A DNA stretch of 64,000 nt from Effrenium voratum (Eukaryota; Sar; Dinophyceae; Suessiales; Symbiodiniaceae), in assembly GCA_963377175.1 (NCBI GenBank), contig CAUJNA010001879.1, positions 418,073-482,072 of the forward strand, in the 5' to 3' direction. A program made the position numbers and the translations under genes. Below the pieces are notes generated by a model. It had not been told where the DNA came from. It ran no database searches and saw only the letters and a program-made list of their open reading frames with translations. Position 1 is the first letter of the stretch; each line of letters opens with the position of its first letter. Below, piece by piece: positions 1-12,895 of this stretch.

Positions 1-104
1 TCACTTCCTGCGTAGATTGGCCAGACAAAATCCAAACCGATTGTTTGTCACTAAATTGCTCTTCCCCAAAAGTATTCAGTCCAGGACCTCGGGAGTAAAG
101 CAAC
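1..104. repeat. Family D inverted-repeat element, left end cut by window
   Basis: The sequence starts with a copy of CACTTCCTGAGTG-like DNA and ends with the diverged inverted match CAGGACCTCGGGAGTAAAG. Three better copies lie at 8,171, 20,416 and 25,712. There is no coding capacity, so this is probably a non-autonomous DNA element (MITE). The left flank is missing, so the target duplication cannot be tested. Confidence 0.5.
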
Positions 105-1580
105 AAGTCCCAACTTCTTGCTTGCCACAAAAACAGGTCCATTCGAGGTCTGAGTATTTACAGTGGCTTGGTGAGGGAACCGAGTCTGCACCAGACCAGG
201 CTGAATGGTCTCGAAGGCAACAACCACTCCCCATGATCATTTCGTTGAAGCTTACTTTCAATCGTTGGCTTCACGCTGGTCGTCAGCGAAAAAAACAAAA
301 CTCATCGCCACATCCCAATTCTAAGCGCAAAGTCTCCAGATGCTGCGGATAGACATAAAGCAAAGACCACCCAATTTCACCCGCTGCTCGACCTGGAATT
401 TTGCATCCATCAGGTGCCAAAAGCCACTGCCTTTGACCACCCAGGATCTGATTGACTGCCCAGAAATGCTGCACACTTCGCCAACAGCAGATGGCCGCAG
501 AAAAAAAACAACAACTCAAATCGTATGATTGGGAAAAGATCCTTTCAGTTGGTTCTAGTGCTAAGTTCCCGAGTTCTCCCAGAGATCCGTCTTGAAGAAA
601 AACACGATATAGGCTTAGACAAACACCCTCGGGAAAGGTTTCTAAAATCAGTCCTGGACCAAAACGAGCAACTGGCGATCCAAATGGTTGGGAAACCAAA
701 CGCCCCTGGAAAAAGTGTCGTTTCTGGTTTTGGTCAATTGCGCGCTGGTTGAACAGAACGGTGAAGGAATCAACCCCTAGACAGGCCGATGTCTAGAGCC
801 ATTCTTGAGCCCCCGGACGGGCCCGGGTTGCATGGCTCGATGACCTGACATGCGACGGACAAATCGGCGAAGTGTCTATTGAAACGGATTTGGGGCGTCC
901 TCAGCCACAGTACTTCTTTTGAAACTGCTCGCAACATGTCATGTTGTCTTGGAGACAAACAAGGCTGCGCGTTGGTTCTTACACGGTCAGGGTGTGAGCT
1001 AAGTTGCGGTTTACAGGCGGGTGAGAAAGGGGGCGGCCAATTGGGGGTAAGCACTGTTCTACGTCCTGGAAGCAGCGATAATTCAGCAGTGAGGAAAACC
1101 CGTTGAGGGTTTTGATTTCACCAAGATGGCGGTCAAGCCTAACTTGAGCCTTAGCCCTAAGGACCAGAAGCCTTGACTAAGCTAAGTTCATAAACCTTTG
1201 GTTCCTCGACGCCTAATCGCCAGCAAAGGAAAAGCGGTTCAAGCCGAGCCAGAAGTGGTTCATCCGGTCCACTCGCTTTTGCTGAGCAATCCACAGATGG
1301 AGCGGGGAAGGCTACCCCTGACTCAAAATGGAGGCACTCACCATGAGAAACTTGGGTTTTCCAAACTATACCCTGGAGAACACTCCCCACCACCCCCTTT
1401 TAATGCGGCGGGTAGAATGGGTTGACAACTTGATAGTTAGACGGGGCAACCTCGGCAACCCAACACCTCTCAAATTGTACTTTCAGAAAACTCTCAGACA
1501 ACTCTCAAAAATCCCAGTCAACGGTTGCCTATTTCCATTTCAACCAACCCGAGAATGGCCCCAAAACACACACCCATTTG
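105..1580. other. No gene seen
   Basis: Open frames here are short, overlap on both strands and resemble no protein I know. No tandem repeat is visible. Probably decayed repeat DNA. Confidence 0.5.
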
Positions 1581-1690
1581 GCCATGGGTCAAAACCCGGC
1601 TATCCCCCAGTGAACATCCCAATCCCCACTAAAATAGGTTCTAAAACGGGTGGTGAATTCGCCTACCAACCAAAATGGTACCAGCCATAG
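1581..1690. repeat. Family C element (truncated right end)
   Basis: It begins with GCCATGGGTCAAAA, and its interior text (CAGTGAACATCCCAATCCCCAC, then CTACC) is shared with the copies at 17,453 and, inverted, 33,736. The right terminal repeat TTTTGACCCAYAGCC has been lost, leaving only CAGCCATAG. Confidence 0.65.
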
Positions 1691-1860
1691 GGGCAAACTA
1701 AGTTGGAACAAAACAAACGGCAGTTCACTTTCAAGGGCACCCCCTAAGAAGTGATAGGCCGTGGTTTGGGGCTACCCAGTTCAGAGGAAGTGTCTCAATC
1801 GGGGCCCCAATCCAGGTGGTTTGGCTTCCTTTTGGTTTTAGCTCAAGCCCTCCCTTTGCG

Positions 1861-1935
1861 TGTTTGCCCCCTGGAAGCCATGAGCAAACATGTCCAGTAG
1901 TGAAATCGATTCCCTTCAAAACCAACAGGGGGTTG
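1861..1935. repeat. Family E element core
   Basis: It contains the family E core: CCCCCTGGAA, then ATGTCCAGTAGTGAAAT, then TTCCCTTCAAAACC and CAGGGGG. The core recurs at 4,893, 6,413, 7,605 and 45,050. The outer inverted repeats seen in the 6.4 kb copy are not recognisable here. Confidence 0.55.
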
Positions 1936-4892
1936 CAATTTATTTAAGGAGAAAAAGCACACAACAACTATGTATTTCAAAATTTCAAGCAAGAAGCACG
2001 GAACGCCTCTTCATTTCAGCCAACGGAAGACCCCCCCCCCCCCCCCCGAAGAAACGAAGTGTCCCAAGAAGGTTCCCTTCGAGGCACCGGCCTTCAGCGC
2101 CGCGAGCTTGCAGGCCTTGCCGTTCCCCGTGGCGAAGTGGGAGATGTAGCGGTTCCTACCCCGCGAGCGACGGACCGAGCCGCGGACTCGACTCGGACTC
2201 GACGCGGCTGGCGGCTGGACTCGGGAGCCGAAAGCTCCGAAGAGACCCCGAAGGCTGAGTGGGTCTTGGACCCAAGTGAAACTCCTGAGACTTGAAGTGG
2301 GGAGCGGGAGCCGACTTAAAACTCAAGGAAAACTTGGATGCAGCAGGGGAAGCTCCTGAGAGTTGAGGTGGGGAAGCGGTAGTTGATTCAATCAAAAGCA
2401 AAAAGCCGAAAGCAGGGGAACGCAATTGAACCGAAAGGAAGTTGGTTCAGAGGTTACAGGGTCAGAAAGTCGAAAGTCGTCTAAAGGGCAACCCTTTGGG
2501 TGTTTTCCTGTGCCCTTCTTTCCACAAGCTTGAACAAGCACACAGCCTCTCAATATCGTCGGCTTCAGATTTGCCTTCTGACCATTCTCCATTCAAGGTT
2601 GAAACTACACGGGATCCCCCGCAGAGTGTTGCTACTGTTTGTGGAATGAACTGTTGCCAAAGCCATAGTTGTACATTGCAACCAGAAAGAAACCCTGCTT
2701 TTCCCCCAAAAGGCATGGGCAAGGTGGTCCCTTCAACAAAACCAATCAAAGGCGCTGTCATTCTTTTGGGTGGTCCCTTCAACACAGCTTTTGGGTATTT
2801 TTTTTTCTTTTCGCTCGCTCCTCCCCAGCCCAACGGCCCCGCCTCTCGCGGATGCCGAAGCAATGGCAGCTGCAATGGGACCTCAGCCGCAAGGGTGAGA
2901 AAGACAAGGGCATGGCAGATATGGACAGTCATACAAGTGCTAAATATGGTGGGGGTTATACAAATGGTATATGAATGGCACAGACTGGTATCAATATGTA
3001 ATATGTGGGTTTTGGAGGTATGGAGATTACCACTTATATAGGGGCATATCATGGCTTACGAGCATATATTGCCAGGACATAAGCATTGCCTCCAAAAACC
3101 CATACCCGTCAATGCCCTGGGCATTCACAACTCTGGGGTTCACCACAAGCAAAATCTTCGAATCCTGCTTCAGATTTGGTGTACAAAATCTGACATATGG
3201 TAGGGGGCCCCTCTTTTTGACAAGGGCCTTTTCAAGAACATGATTGTCTTTCAAAACCCGGGTGTTTCCAGAGCACCTGGACAAGTTAGCTCTTACAAAC
3301 CTGAAATAGGAAATCCAAAAATAGGAAACTTCATAATGGGTGAGTCATTGAACCAAATGATTCTCCTCGGGGCCTGGGGGAAACTCTCACAGCAACATGT
3401 GTCTGCCACTTGGAATTCCAAGCCCTGGCTTTTAGGTCTCAAAGGTTGGTTGTAGAAAGCCCGTTCATCTGCCAACTTTACTATATTCCAAAGCTGAATT
3501 AAGGGACCCCCTATATATATATATATATACATACATATTTGTATACGCATACAAAATCAGCATTCCCCCCCCCAAAAAAAAAAAACAAAAAACAACAGCG
3601 GGGGTGAGTTGGTTTGGGCTGACGTCCGGTCTCCTCTTCCCTGAGCCGAATGGCCACTGGCCCCAGTCGTGCAGCTCGCAGTCGGTGTCTTGCACGCAAG
3701 GCCTCGGCCGCGGGGCGTCGGAAGCGGAAAAGGTCCGGTCCGCGAGGGCCGAAGCGGACAGTTTTCGTTTGGCGTGTTTGTTTGTTCTTTTCTCTCGCTC
3801 TCTCGTTTTCTTTTGTATTTCATGTTGTTTGTTCTTTTCCCGAGGATTTCCTGATGTTTTTGGAAGCAGCTGAGTCTTAAGTGGTCCGCGAGGCGCCAGA
3901 ATACTTCTTGATTTGGCCAACAGTAAGCCAAAATGAAGTGGACAGGGGCCCTGTGATTCCGGTATGTAAAGGGACCCCCGCTTACCAAATGGTTGGCTTC
4001 TGGGTTGGTCAAACTGACCCCCAAAAGTTGTCTGTGTCTAGGTTGCGGGTACACTACAATTGTCCAATACATGTTGGAAGGTTCAAAGAGGCACCCAAGA
4101 ACAATGAAGAAAGTTGATCCATTGGTGGCGCCTGTATTGAAACCGAGGCACGAGCTGCAAGACGTCAACAAATCCAAAGGGGCTAGGGTGTGAGGGCGAA
4201 AACACGTCAGGAAATGGTTTTAGAAGCTGTTGACCGGCATTTGGGTGTGCCATGGTCCAAGCTTCTTTGTCCGCTCCGTTGAATAGGACACTGTTCAATG
4301 CTTCCCCAAATTCCTTGGAACCAGCCCTAAGCCTGAGAAGTTGTTGCTTTGACTCTGGCCAGGATGGCCGGGAGGATTTCCTCACACGGGTCACACATCT
4401 CTCCAAAGTTAGCATTGCAGTAAGCAACCAGCTTGAAATCATTCTGCAATACCAAATTACCTCATGATCATCGGACAAGCATGTGTCAGTACGTAGCCGG
4501 CTTGCCTGGAAGCGCTGACCTCCGGGCAAATCACTGGACCAAGGAAGGGTGTTTCCAGGGTGTGTAGATGTGTAAGGCTTGCCGGTTCTCAAAAACCTCA
4601 ATTTCGGGGTCTTGGCAATGAATCTGATTGGTTTAAAGGAAGCTGGGGTAGACTTGTTGGAAAGGAAAACCCCATCCAAAAGTTGAACAAAGGCACCGCT
4701 GGGTGTCCTCTTGCGAGGCAAACCCTGAGCTTTCCGGCGGCAGGTCTGTGCACAACTCGAACCTCGGGAAAGACTCGACCGGCGGTTGAGTAAGAAGCTC
4801 TGCTAAATGGTGCCTACACCCACCCACTTGTTCACGGGCATGATGCTACGGACGAAAAAAACTGTATTTTTACCATGGTGGTCTTGGCATAT
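1936..4892. other. No gene seen; homopolymer and simple tracts
   Basis: A C-tract lies near 2,033-2,047. A TA/TATG-rich stretch at 3,512-3,553 is followed by C and A tracts to about 3,592. The 199-aa and 206-aa open frames here overlap equally long ones on the other strand and look like chance. Confidence 0.5.
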
Positions 4893-4982
4893 GCCTTCTT
4901 CCATTTGCGTGGTCGCACCCCTAGAAAAAATGATCAAATATGTCCGGTAGTGATAAATTCCCTTTAAAACCCAGGGAACATA
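4893..4982. repeat. Family E element
   Basis: It starts with CTTCTTCCATTTGCGTGG, related to the family E end TTCCATTTGCTTAAG. The core follows: CCCCTAGAAAAA, ATGTCCGGTAGTGATAA, TTCCCTTTAAAACCCAGGG. The right end is diverged. Confidence 0.6.
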
Positions 4983-5282
4983 AACGCACACTGGCCTTTG
5001 AAATTGGTACTTGGAGGGAAACTTTAGGGGCCCCCTTTTGGCGGATGGTGCTTTTTCTTTGTGGACCGAATGGATTAAACAAAAAAAAACAAGACGTCCC
5101 AGACAGTCGGGTGTGTCTTAGGGCTACTCCAAGGATGGCTTCGGTTTCCTGTTGGCTTCCCTTTAGTACTACTCCAAAAGGGGTTCAGAGCCATTCGAAG
5201 AGCAAGTGACATCCTCGAGGACTCTGCGGGCTAAACGAAAGCCATATCATATGGGTATGTGTGAAAACTAATTGAACCACCA

Positions 5283-5500
5283 TGACGTGGACCGCAGGTT
5301 TTAGTCCTTGTTTCTATGCACCCAGATGTTCTGATTCCGCATATTGAGAACCCATCCAAATTTGTTCACTTTGAGAGAACATTGGGGCTGTCCGAGAGTT
5401 CCCCCTCCTTCGGGCACGTGGAATCGGTTTTCTGGACCTTTCCTGAGAAAAAAATACAACGGGGTACTCTGGATGGTTACAAAATCCACTTCCCACCAGC
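5283..5500. repeat. Fragments of family C and family A elements
   Basis: Positions 5,283-5,316 repeat the family C interior (GACGTGGACCGCAGGTTTTAG). Positions 5,464-5,500 are a left end of family A (TACTCTGGATGGTTACAAAAT) without a partner. Both look truncated. Confidence 0.45.
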
Positions 5501-6412
5501 GGGATGAATGAAACTCGATGAATGAATGTGGTCGACCAATTCCACCAACCCCAACTGGTGCCGATCGATCCTCCGGCTGCAAGCCCCAACCAGTGGCCTT
5601 CACCATGTTCCCTTTGGTCCCAGCGTGGTTCCCTCGCTCGGTTCCCTGCAAAACCCAGGGGGAAATGGAATCACTGGGTAGGGACTCAAGTGTTTGGAGC
5701 AACCCATCGGTGACACTAAAATCATGGCTATAAAGTCTAGAGATCCAACCAAGTGGCAGCCAAGCGAACTTTTGCCGAACTCCCGGGAGAAAAGCCGCAT
5801 CTTCCGGCCAAAGATGGGAAGCCGACACCATGTCTCTCCCGCTTGGTTTTCTCCGTCAGGACTCGTGCGGTACAACCGTTACTCAGAACAACTCCCAGGG
5901 CCCGTTGACCAGCGCAATGATCAACCGTCCAATAAGCTTAAAGCCCGTAAGCTTGAGGAAGTTGAGTTCTATGTCAACCTTTTCGTCCCACGTGCAAGCA
6001 TGCCCCAACTCTTTTCTGTAAAAGGAGCCATGGCTGAAACATGGTGAAACCATTGTTTGTTGGTACTTACAGGGGGAATCATCATTCCCAGGGTTCTTCG
6101 GCGGTGCGAAATGGACTTCGCAACCCCCAGAAAAGCAATTCACCTCAAAACTTGAGGATCCGTTTTTCCCATCACTTCGGCCATCCCCAGAAAAGTGTTC
6201 CCCCAAAATGAAGATCCACCACTTGGCAAAACCCTTTTGTGAGTTGCCACCTGTGGGCACCGCGTCCAGTGAACCCAGGGTGCCCGGGCTGATCCCGGGG
6301 CCCGCCCGCGGCCTTGCCGCAGGCGCTCGGCCTCAGTGCGGCTCGCGGCTCGCTTCGATTGGGGGGGGTCGGTTGGGGGTCGGATGGGGTTTTCAGATTT
6401 TGAGGTTCTCGT
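5501..6412. other. No gene; family A right-end fragment near 6,030-6,130
   Basis: From about 6,030 the text (AAACCATTGTTTGTTGGTA, then GGGGGAATCATCATTCC, then CGGTGCGAAATGGACTTCG) matches the interior and right arm of family A, but the terminal CCATCCACAGTA has decayed. The rest shows no recognisable feature. Confidence 0.45.
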
Positions 6413-6533
6413 GTACTTCCATTTGCTTAAGCCCCCTGGAGAAAAAAAAACAAAAACGATTTTCAGTAGTGATGGAGTTCCTTTTAAACCCAGCAAGGGA
6501 AAGAACAAACACTCTTAAGCAAATGGAAGTTTA
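6413..6533. repeat. Family E element, complete, with clear terminal inverted repeats
   Basis: The left end GTACTTCCATTTGCTTAAG and the right end CTTAAGCAAATGGAAGTTTAC are near-perfect inverted repeats enclosing about 80 bp with the family E core (CAGTAGTGATGGAGTTCC, CCTTTTAAACCCAG). This is the best reference copy. It is non-coding and was probably moved by a transposase supplied elsewhere. Confidence 0.75.
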
Positions 6534-7219
6534 CGATGGGTGTTGAAGGATGGGTTTGGAAGGTTCCCCTTTTAGGATGGGTTTTGACTCGCACATTTGT
6601 GTTGGCACCCTTTGAAAGGCAGTGTTCAAAGGCAAACCAAAGGAAAGCCCTAACGTACCCAAACAAGTGTTCAAATATCTTTGTTGTTCATCATCTTACA
6701 AAGACGTAGGAGGCGTTCCAAACGTCGACCCAGCAGCTAGCAGCTTCACTCTAATTGCTTCGCTCTAGTTGGTGGTTTGGATTGATGGTTCAGACCAATC
6801 CTGGCGGATCGATGCGGGTGTGGTTCAAGTGTGGGATCCTCTCGTAAATGGAACACCCCCTATTCATCCCAGGTCAACATTTCCGAACCCATACGCAAAG
6901 CTTGCCCACATTTGGAGATGTTCATACCCAGTGGATCCCAGTTACCACTAATACTAGGTAACCAGCTATGCTTCTTTTGGTTTATATATATATATATCTA
7001 GTGGCAAGCTGTGGTTACCTACGAAATCAGGTAAACTGATCCAATGGGATAGGTGTTCCGCCACTCGCAGGGTTGCTCGATTCGAGCCGTTCCCAAAATG
7101 ACATCGACCTTCGAGGCAGAAAATTGGTGAAAACTCGCAAGCCAGCCAGTGGAGTGACATGTGCTGGTTAAACCTGCAAATGGTCATTACCCGATCAGGG
7201 TTTGTTCAGGGTTCCCATT
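6534..7219. other. No gene seen
   Basis: Only a short (TA)n at about 6,986-7,000 stands out. Flanking open frames are short and lack similarity to known proteins. Confidence 0.5.
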
Positions 7220-7326
7220 TACCTACCTACCAACCCACCAACCCACCAACCCACCAACCAACCAACCCACCCACCCACCCACCCACCCACCCACCAACCC
7301 ACCCACCCACCCACCCACCCACCCCC
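7220..7326. repeat. (CCCA/CCAA)n microsatellite
   Basis: Continuous 4-bp repeats of ACCT, CCAA and CCCA type. All six frames stay open through it, producing artificial Pro-Thr or Gly-Trp open frames that are not genes. Confidence 0.95.
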
Positions 7327-7604
7327 GAACCCACTTGCGCTCTTTTTATTTCCAGGGAAAGCGCCCCTCCAGGCCCAGCTCCGCCTTGTGGAATGCTGGT
7401 GCGAGGTCTGTCCAAGACGTTCTGCCGGAATGGAAATATGCGTGTTCAATATTCCCGACAAAGGCCCCCCATGTTGACCATGGCGAACTTGTCCCATGAA
7501 GGTTGACATATCAGGAATCGTCCTCCTGGTTTTTCCAGCCAATGGTCCCACGTCAAAAATGGACCTAAGCCGAAACCGTCAAAGTCACGCCCCAAATTTT
7601 CCCC

Positions 7605-7730
7605 GTGCGGTGTTCGGCCCCTGGAAAAGATGCAATGCCAGCGATCAATCCCCTTTAAACCCAACCAGGGGGCATAATTAACACATGTTCTCGAGCAAAT
7701 GGAAGGCAAGAGGGAGGCCACCCCAGTCGC
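7605..7730. repeat. Family E element, diverged
   Basis: Shows GCCCCTGGAAAA, then CAGCGATCAATCCCCTTTAAACCCA, then CAGGGGG and the right arm GAGCAAATGGAAGGC, which matches the 6.4 kb copy's right end. The left arm is poorly preserved. Confidence 0.55.
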
Positions 7731-8170
7731 TGACTTGGAAAACCCCCAGCAACTGAGCCAACGATCCGAGTCCGACGGCGAGCATCTCTCCCGAGGTTTG
7801 CTGGGTGCGAGGGCTGGATGTCCAAGTTTCTGCTGCGCGATCGGTAGCTGCTGGCGCCTGGGGCATTGGATAGCGCCCGAAACCGCCCATCGACAGTTGA
7901 TGCAACTATAAATAACAAGGAGCAAAGGTCAGGTAAGAGGGGTCGCGATTGAAGTACCCACGCAAAAAGTTAAAATAAACATATTTGCCTGAGTGGACTT
8001 CTAAAGTGATGGACAGGCTGTCCTCAAATACGGTCGCAAAGGCTTTTCTATGGGCTGTACTATTCGCCCCTATGATAGCCAGCGAGGGACTTGGGCGCCG
8101 CTCATCTAACATGAAAACTTTGTCGAGCGACTGCAATTTCCTATTGGTGATTTGGTAAGTACACCCAACC
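7731..8170. other. No gene seen
   Basis: Overlapping open frames on both strands, none with a recognisable motif. Confidence 0.45.
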
Positions 8171-8263
8171 CCGCTTCCTGAGTGGATAGCCCAAAATGTC
8201 CAAACTTTTGGTTTACCACTACAGTGGTCTTCCCAAAAAAGTTTCAGGAACTCAGGGAGTGGG
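8171..8263. repeat. Family D inverted-repeat element
   Basis: Begins CCGCTTCCTGAGTGG and ends TTTCAGGAACTCAGGGAGTGGG, an imperfect inverted repeat. The interior (AACTTTTGGTTTACCACTA, GTGGTCTTCCCAAAAAAG) is shared with the copies at 20,416 and 25,712. Confidence 0.7.
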
Positions 8264-9582
8264 CCGATGTTGTTCTCTTTCCCGAGTGGATTGGCCAACG
8301 AAGTCCAAACTTGGGCGTGGTACCCCCAACCTCATGCGGGGGCCTGTGGTTTCTTCGATGGTATGGGGTTTGAACAGAATTCAACGGGGTTCCCTTTGGT
8401 TCCCCCCAAACATCACCAAGGGAAACTCGCCTCAAATGGGTCAAAGATGACGTTTCAAACCAACAAAGACAAATCAATGGACCCCGGCAAAGTGTGGAAA
8501 AAGATAACTAAACTGCCAGCGGGGCTCCCTCGAGAATCAAGCAACAGGCAAACCCAAAACATACACAGTCCAGCCGGGCGCTTCAGGACTGAGGTCCTCC
8601 CGCTACAAACTAAGCCAGGAAGTGAAGCGCCAAACCGCGCCCACGAGCGGTGAGCGTTTTGCCCTGCGCTGGTTTCGTTCGGGCGAAATACGCCGTGGTC
8701 TAGTTGCGGTGGTCTGCCTTGGTCGGCCTCGGGGGCGCTCAGGTTGCATCATTTACAAAACTGGGTTTTAGTACAAACGCATGTGTATGTATACATATAT
8801 ATGTATATATGCATATCCATCTGAGTGTGGCCAGAAAAAGTTTACAGTCCTTGAAGCAAAGGATGAAGACACCTCCCTGGAACTTTGCCAAAGCGGAGCG
8901 ATTCCATCTCGCTGTGTAACCAAAGCTAAGAGGACCGCAGTTTTAAAAAACCTAAAAGGGGCCATTTGTCGGTTACCTATCTGGGCCAGACTTGGACCCT
9001 CCTGCAAAAAGAATGGGACAACTGTTTGCTGGTTGAAAGGGGAAATGATGCAAATCAAAATTGCAAAAGGTTGAAAAAGGAAACGGCAAGGTAAGTCTGC
9101 TATTGTCTGGTCGCAACTGGGATCTTCGTGAAGCCTCCTTCCCCGGAACTTCACAAAGGATGTGTGCGAGAGGGCAACCTGGAGATCTTCATCGTCCGTG
9201 GTGCACAAACAACCCTTAAGAACAGGGAACCCGGGTTGGTTGGCTGATACCATTCTAGTGGGAGACTCCAAAACGCAACAAGAGATTTTAGGGGGCTGCC
9301 ACCAACTCTGTCCAACAATCATGTGCAGATGCTGCCTCATATTGGGTCTGGCTCTAAGAAGCATTACCAAAAAAACAAAAGGGACAAACAAAAACAAAGA
9401 GAAAAGAACACAACAAACAAACAAGACAGAGACCCCCAGAAGAAAAAAAACTGGCGTCCCGTTCTTTCTGTTTCGGGCTGCCGGGCAGGTCGCCGAGCAC
9501 TCCGTCCAAGAGCCCCAGGCCTATGAAGAGGCCCCGGCGGATTTTTGTTCGCTACCCAAAAAATGGCAGGGGCCCAGTGGAT
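8264..9582. other. No gene; short TA/TG-rich tract
   Basis: A TGTATGTATACATATATATG-type tract lies at about 8,786-8,818. An A-rich tract with AAAC repeats occurs near 9,367-9,455. The 172-aa and 218-aa open frames on opposite strands have no recognisable domain. Confidence 0.45.
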
Positions 9583-9687
9583 ATGGCTATGGGTCAAAAA
9601 TAGGTAATTACCCTAAATGGAGCCCTGGTAAATGGAATCAAGGACTAAAACCTGCGGTCCATATCCTGGTTGAATTTTGACCCATAA
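9583..9687. repeat. Family C element
   Basis: Left arm ATGGCTATGGGTCAAAAA, right arm TGAATTTTGACCCATA. The interior shares CCTGGTAAATGGAATCAAGG and CCTGCGGTCCATATCC with the copy at 45,426. Confidence 0.75.
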
Positions 9688-10007
9688 AAACAGCAAAAAA
9701 CCTGTCCCGGGACCCTCACCGAAAAAAGGCCCCGCGACCCCGGGACCACGAGGCCCAACTTCTCGGGGCCCAAAACCATCGGTGGGTCGGACCAGTGGAT
9801 GTCCATGGGAAACGGCGCGCCCTTTGTTTGGTTCCAACTCACAAAATCCCCGAACCAAAGGACAGAGGCCAAAATCGCGAGGGGAATGCGGGTGGAGCTC
9901 AAGGCCCCGTTTCGGGATTCCGAGCATTGAGGGTTGGGTGGGGTCCCTTCGGCTGTGGGGTTTGGACTCCGAACAAACATGAGCCGCCGCTCATGTTGCG
10001 GGCTCCA

Positions 10008-10105
10008 GAGGTGTGGCTCAAGATTCAGAAGCGGGGGCAAGGCGCGGGTTTTGGTCTTTGGCTCCATTTGCCAAGGTGCCATTTACATCTTTGGGGCCGC
10101 GGCCA
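10008..10105. repeat. Family C' (GGCTCA-type) element, diverged
   Basis: Starts AGGTGTGGCTCAAGATTCAG and shares the interior GGTTTTGGTCTTTGGCTCCATTT with family C. The right arm has decayed to TTGGGGCCGCGGCC. Confidence 0.45.
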
Positions 10106-10686
10106 ATTCTGCAAGTCCGCCAAAACTTAGGCACCAAATTCTTGGAACAAGAAGTTCTGGGGGCATGAGATTGGGCCAGCTTCGCCCAAACCGAAAGCCC
10201 CTAGCCGCACTCGCGGCAAATGCCACATGGACTTGAGGGATGCCGTCGCGGAGAAAAAACGCGGCGCCCAGGACTTTGGGACTTGGCCATTTGATCTTTG
10301 TTTCCTCTCCCGACTTGAGGGGAGGGTGTCCCAAAGGACCCGGAAGAGGCACATTCGCACGGTTTTTGTTGGAGACTTCGAACAGATCCAAACACGTCTC
10401 TGCTTTTGGCTCTGTTGTGGGGGCGCCAACAGACCCATAAAAGTTGCTTTTGTTTCTCTCTTCTTGGTTGGGATGTTCTAGCGCTGTTCCTAGGAGACGC
10501 CCTCTGCATATATGTAGTAAAGGATCGCTGCTGCCTTTCAAGTGTCGGCAAGTATCTGCAGAGTCTCGACAGCATCCAATCGAACTCTGTTCTCCCTTTA
10601 TTCTGGATATGATCACGATCCCCGCCTACTCAAACTTCGATGTATCGTCACACAACATGCAGATGGGCTGCAAAATAACCGCAGCC
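10106..10686. other. No gene seen
   Basis: Open frames on both strands overlap fully. No domain or repeat was recognised. Confidence 0.45.
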
Positions 10687-10836
<150 letters not shown>

Positions 10837-12214
10837 CTTCGGTAAACTGTCTCCTCCAAATCGCCGGACAATCGGGCGAGCCAAACATTCCCCGCCTCCC
10901 CACAAAAAAGGAACACCAAGCTAACCTCAGGGCCTAAATGATTAGACTGGGCTTACGGAATACTTCAAAGCCTTACACAGTGATCACAGGGGAAGAATCT
11001 GAAAGGACATGTTTTCGCTCCTGATACTAAGCAACTTGGTTGGATCGCCGAAGCTAGCGTGGGACCTGAACCAGACCGTTTAGGACTCACCGCAAGGAGC
11101 AACACCAACCCACATTTAAATCCCGAAACAAGGTATCCAACAATTCAGGATCGACATCATGGCTTGCGCTTGTTTCACCACAGCTTCGGCGAAATCGCTT
11201 GCCATATGAGCCATGAACAGTATTACTTGAAGTTGGTTCAATTGGGCAGGCCCCCTAATCTTTGTGTGATGGCAATGAATCTTGATAAGGACCCTGGGAA
11301 CCACATCCAACGTGGTTGGTGGACATGAATCCCCACCTACATGATGTCAAAAGAGAAAGGGTCCGCATGAAACATTCACACCCAGACTGAAGATGTTGCT
11401 ACTGGCTTGCTGTTTTCTATTGGATGGCAAGCATTGAGGCTAGAGGAATTAGTCTTGACCTCATTGGAAAAATGATCTTTGATATGGGGGGGGTTGTCCA
11501 AACAATGGGGTACATTGGTTAAGCCCCACGTGCCCCTCGAAATTTGCAACAGACCAGTTATAATGTCCATCAGGGTTCCACTTTTTTGACTACCCCAAGA
11601 GCAGACTTCAACTTCACTCCCACCCAGGGGTTGATTTCGCTGGGGAACCAGTGGAACCCTGATGTCCAGCTCATAGACACTTTGAGCCTCCCTGCGCCCC
11701 ACTGGCCGTCCACGCAGCCCTGACCGCAAGGCCTCGGACGGAAAACCAACCCCGCGCCTCTCAAGAAGGGCCGTTCTTTCCGCGCGGTTTGGATGCTCTG
11801 GGGTGAAAAACCTGAAGGGCTTCGAATCCCTGCGCCAATCCAAACCACCGAGGCTTCCTCGAGGTCCACTGTGCAAAACCACCCGAATCGTGGCAAGCTC
11901 AGGAGCAAACCAGAGCGCTCCGGTACCCAATCACGTTCAGAAATGCAGACCATACAACCTCTCCTACCACCACCGCCCCCTCCCACCCACCCACCCACCC
12001 ACCCACCCACCCAGCACACCTCCCGTTTTGGTGCCTCTTAGTCTTCCAGCTGCTTGTTTGCGTGGCTGGTTCTTGCGTCGCTTTGCCGCCAAGCGAGCGC
12101 TCAAAACAGAGCCACGAAAACTGGGCACAGAGCAGAGCTTTCCCGCCACCCATCCTTCTTATGTTTGGTAGGAAACTTAGTGAACTGATGCCTTGTGCAA
12201 CTACAGGAACCCTG
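10837..12214. other. No gene; (CCCA)n at 11,980-12,013
   Basis: The only structured element is a short CCCA microsatellite at 11,980-12,013. Overlapping open frames here (184 aa, 149 aa, 137 aa) carry no recognisable motif. Confidence 0.5.
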
Positions 12215-12341
12215 CTGTGGATGGACGAAATCCATTTCGCACCACGCAAGAAACCATGGAGTGATGATTTCCCTGCAAATTCCGACAAAGAATGGTTTCC
12301 CCATGGTTTCAAACTGGTGAGGAGTTCGTCCCTCCACAGTA
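12215..12341. repeat. Family A MITE (Tc1/mariner-like ends)
   Basis: Left arm CTGTGGATGGACGAAATCC, right arm GAGTTCGTCCCTCCACAGTA, enclosing the family interior (AAACCATGGAGTGATGATT, AATTCCGACAAAGAATGG). It is one of at least nine recognisable copies. Ends of the form TA-CTGTGG and CCACAG-TA suggest insertion at TA. Confidence 0.75.
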
Positions 12342-12810
12342 TGAAGAAAGTGGGCTAAAACGCAATTTGCAAATACCCCCCGCAGCACAATATGCAATTG
12401 CCCCCCAGCCCGGCTTGCCAAAGACTCCGGAAAATACGCCACCCAACTTGGGTGGAGTTGGTCGCCTTTTGCCTGTGAGACTTGAGCAATCAACTGAGTC
12501 CTTCATTCAAGAACAGTCCTTTATATCCAAATATGCCAGTAGAACATAAATTCGCATGGTCAAAACCTGAAACAAGACATGGCTATGTCAGTTTGTCTGG
12601 CTTTGAGGGCACCGTGGTCTTTTTCATTTAAAGGAACCCCAAAGCAAAATCCGGGTCCAACCTCAAAACCGACAAGCCCGAAGATCCGGATCACCTGGGC
12701 CTTTGGCTGAGTGTTGCAGGGGAAGGCCTCCTCCATCGCCTCGCGAAACTGGGAATTTCCGCTCCCGTCGAGCGTCCGGAGAAGTGGCAACCCACGGAAA
12801 ATGCGCTCCC

Positions 12811-12895
12811 GTTGATGCCGGATTAATAAACCCTTGTTGATGAATAGGGGGGTGGGGATTCATCACTTTTGGAGGGAACGCCCCTCTAATGATGG
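12811..12895. repeat. Family F element, diverged
   Basis: GTTGATGCCGGATTAATAA, then GATGAATAGGGGGGTGG and GGAACGCCCCTCTAATGATG, resemble the better copies at 43,551 and 47,612. The right terminal repeat is not clear. Confidence 0.45.
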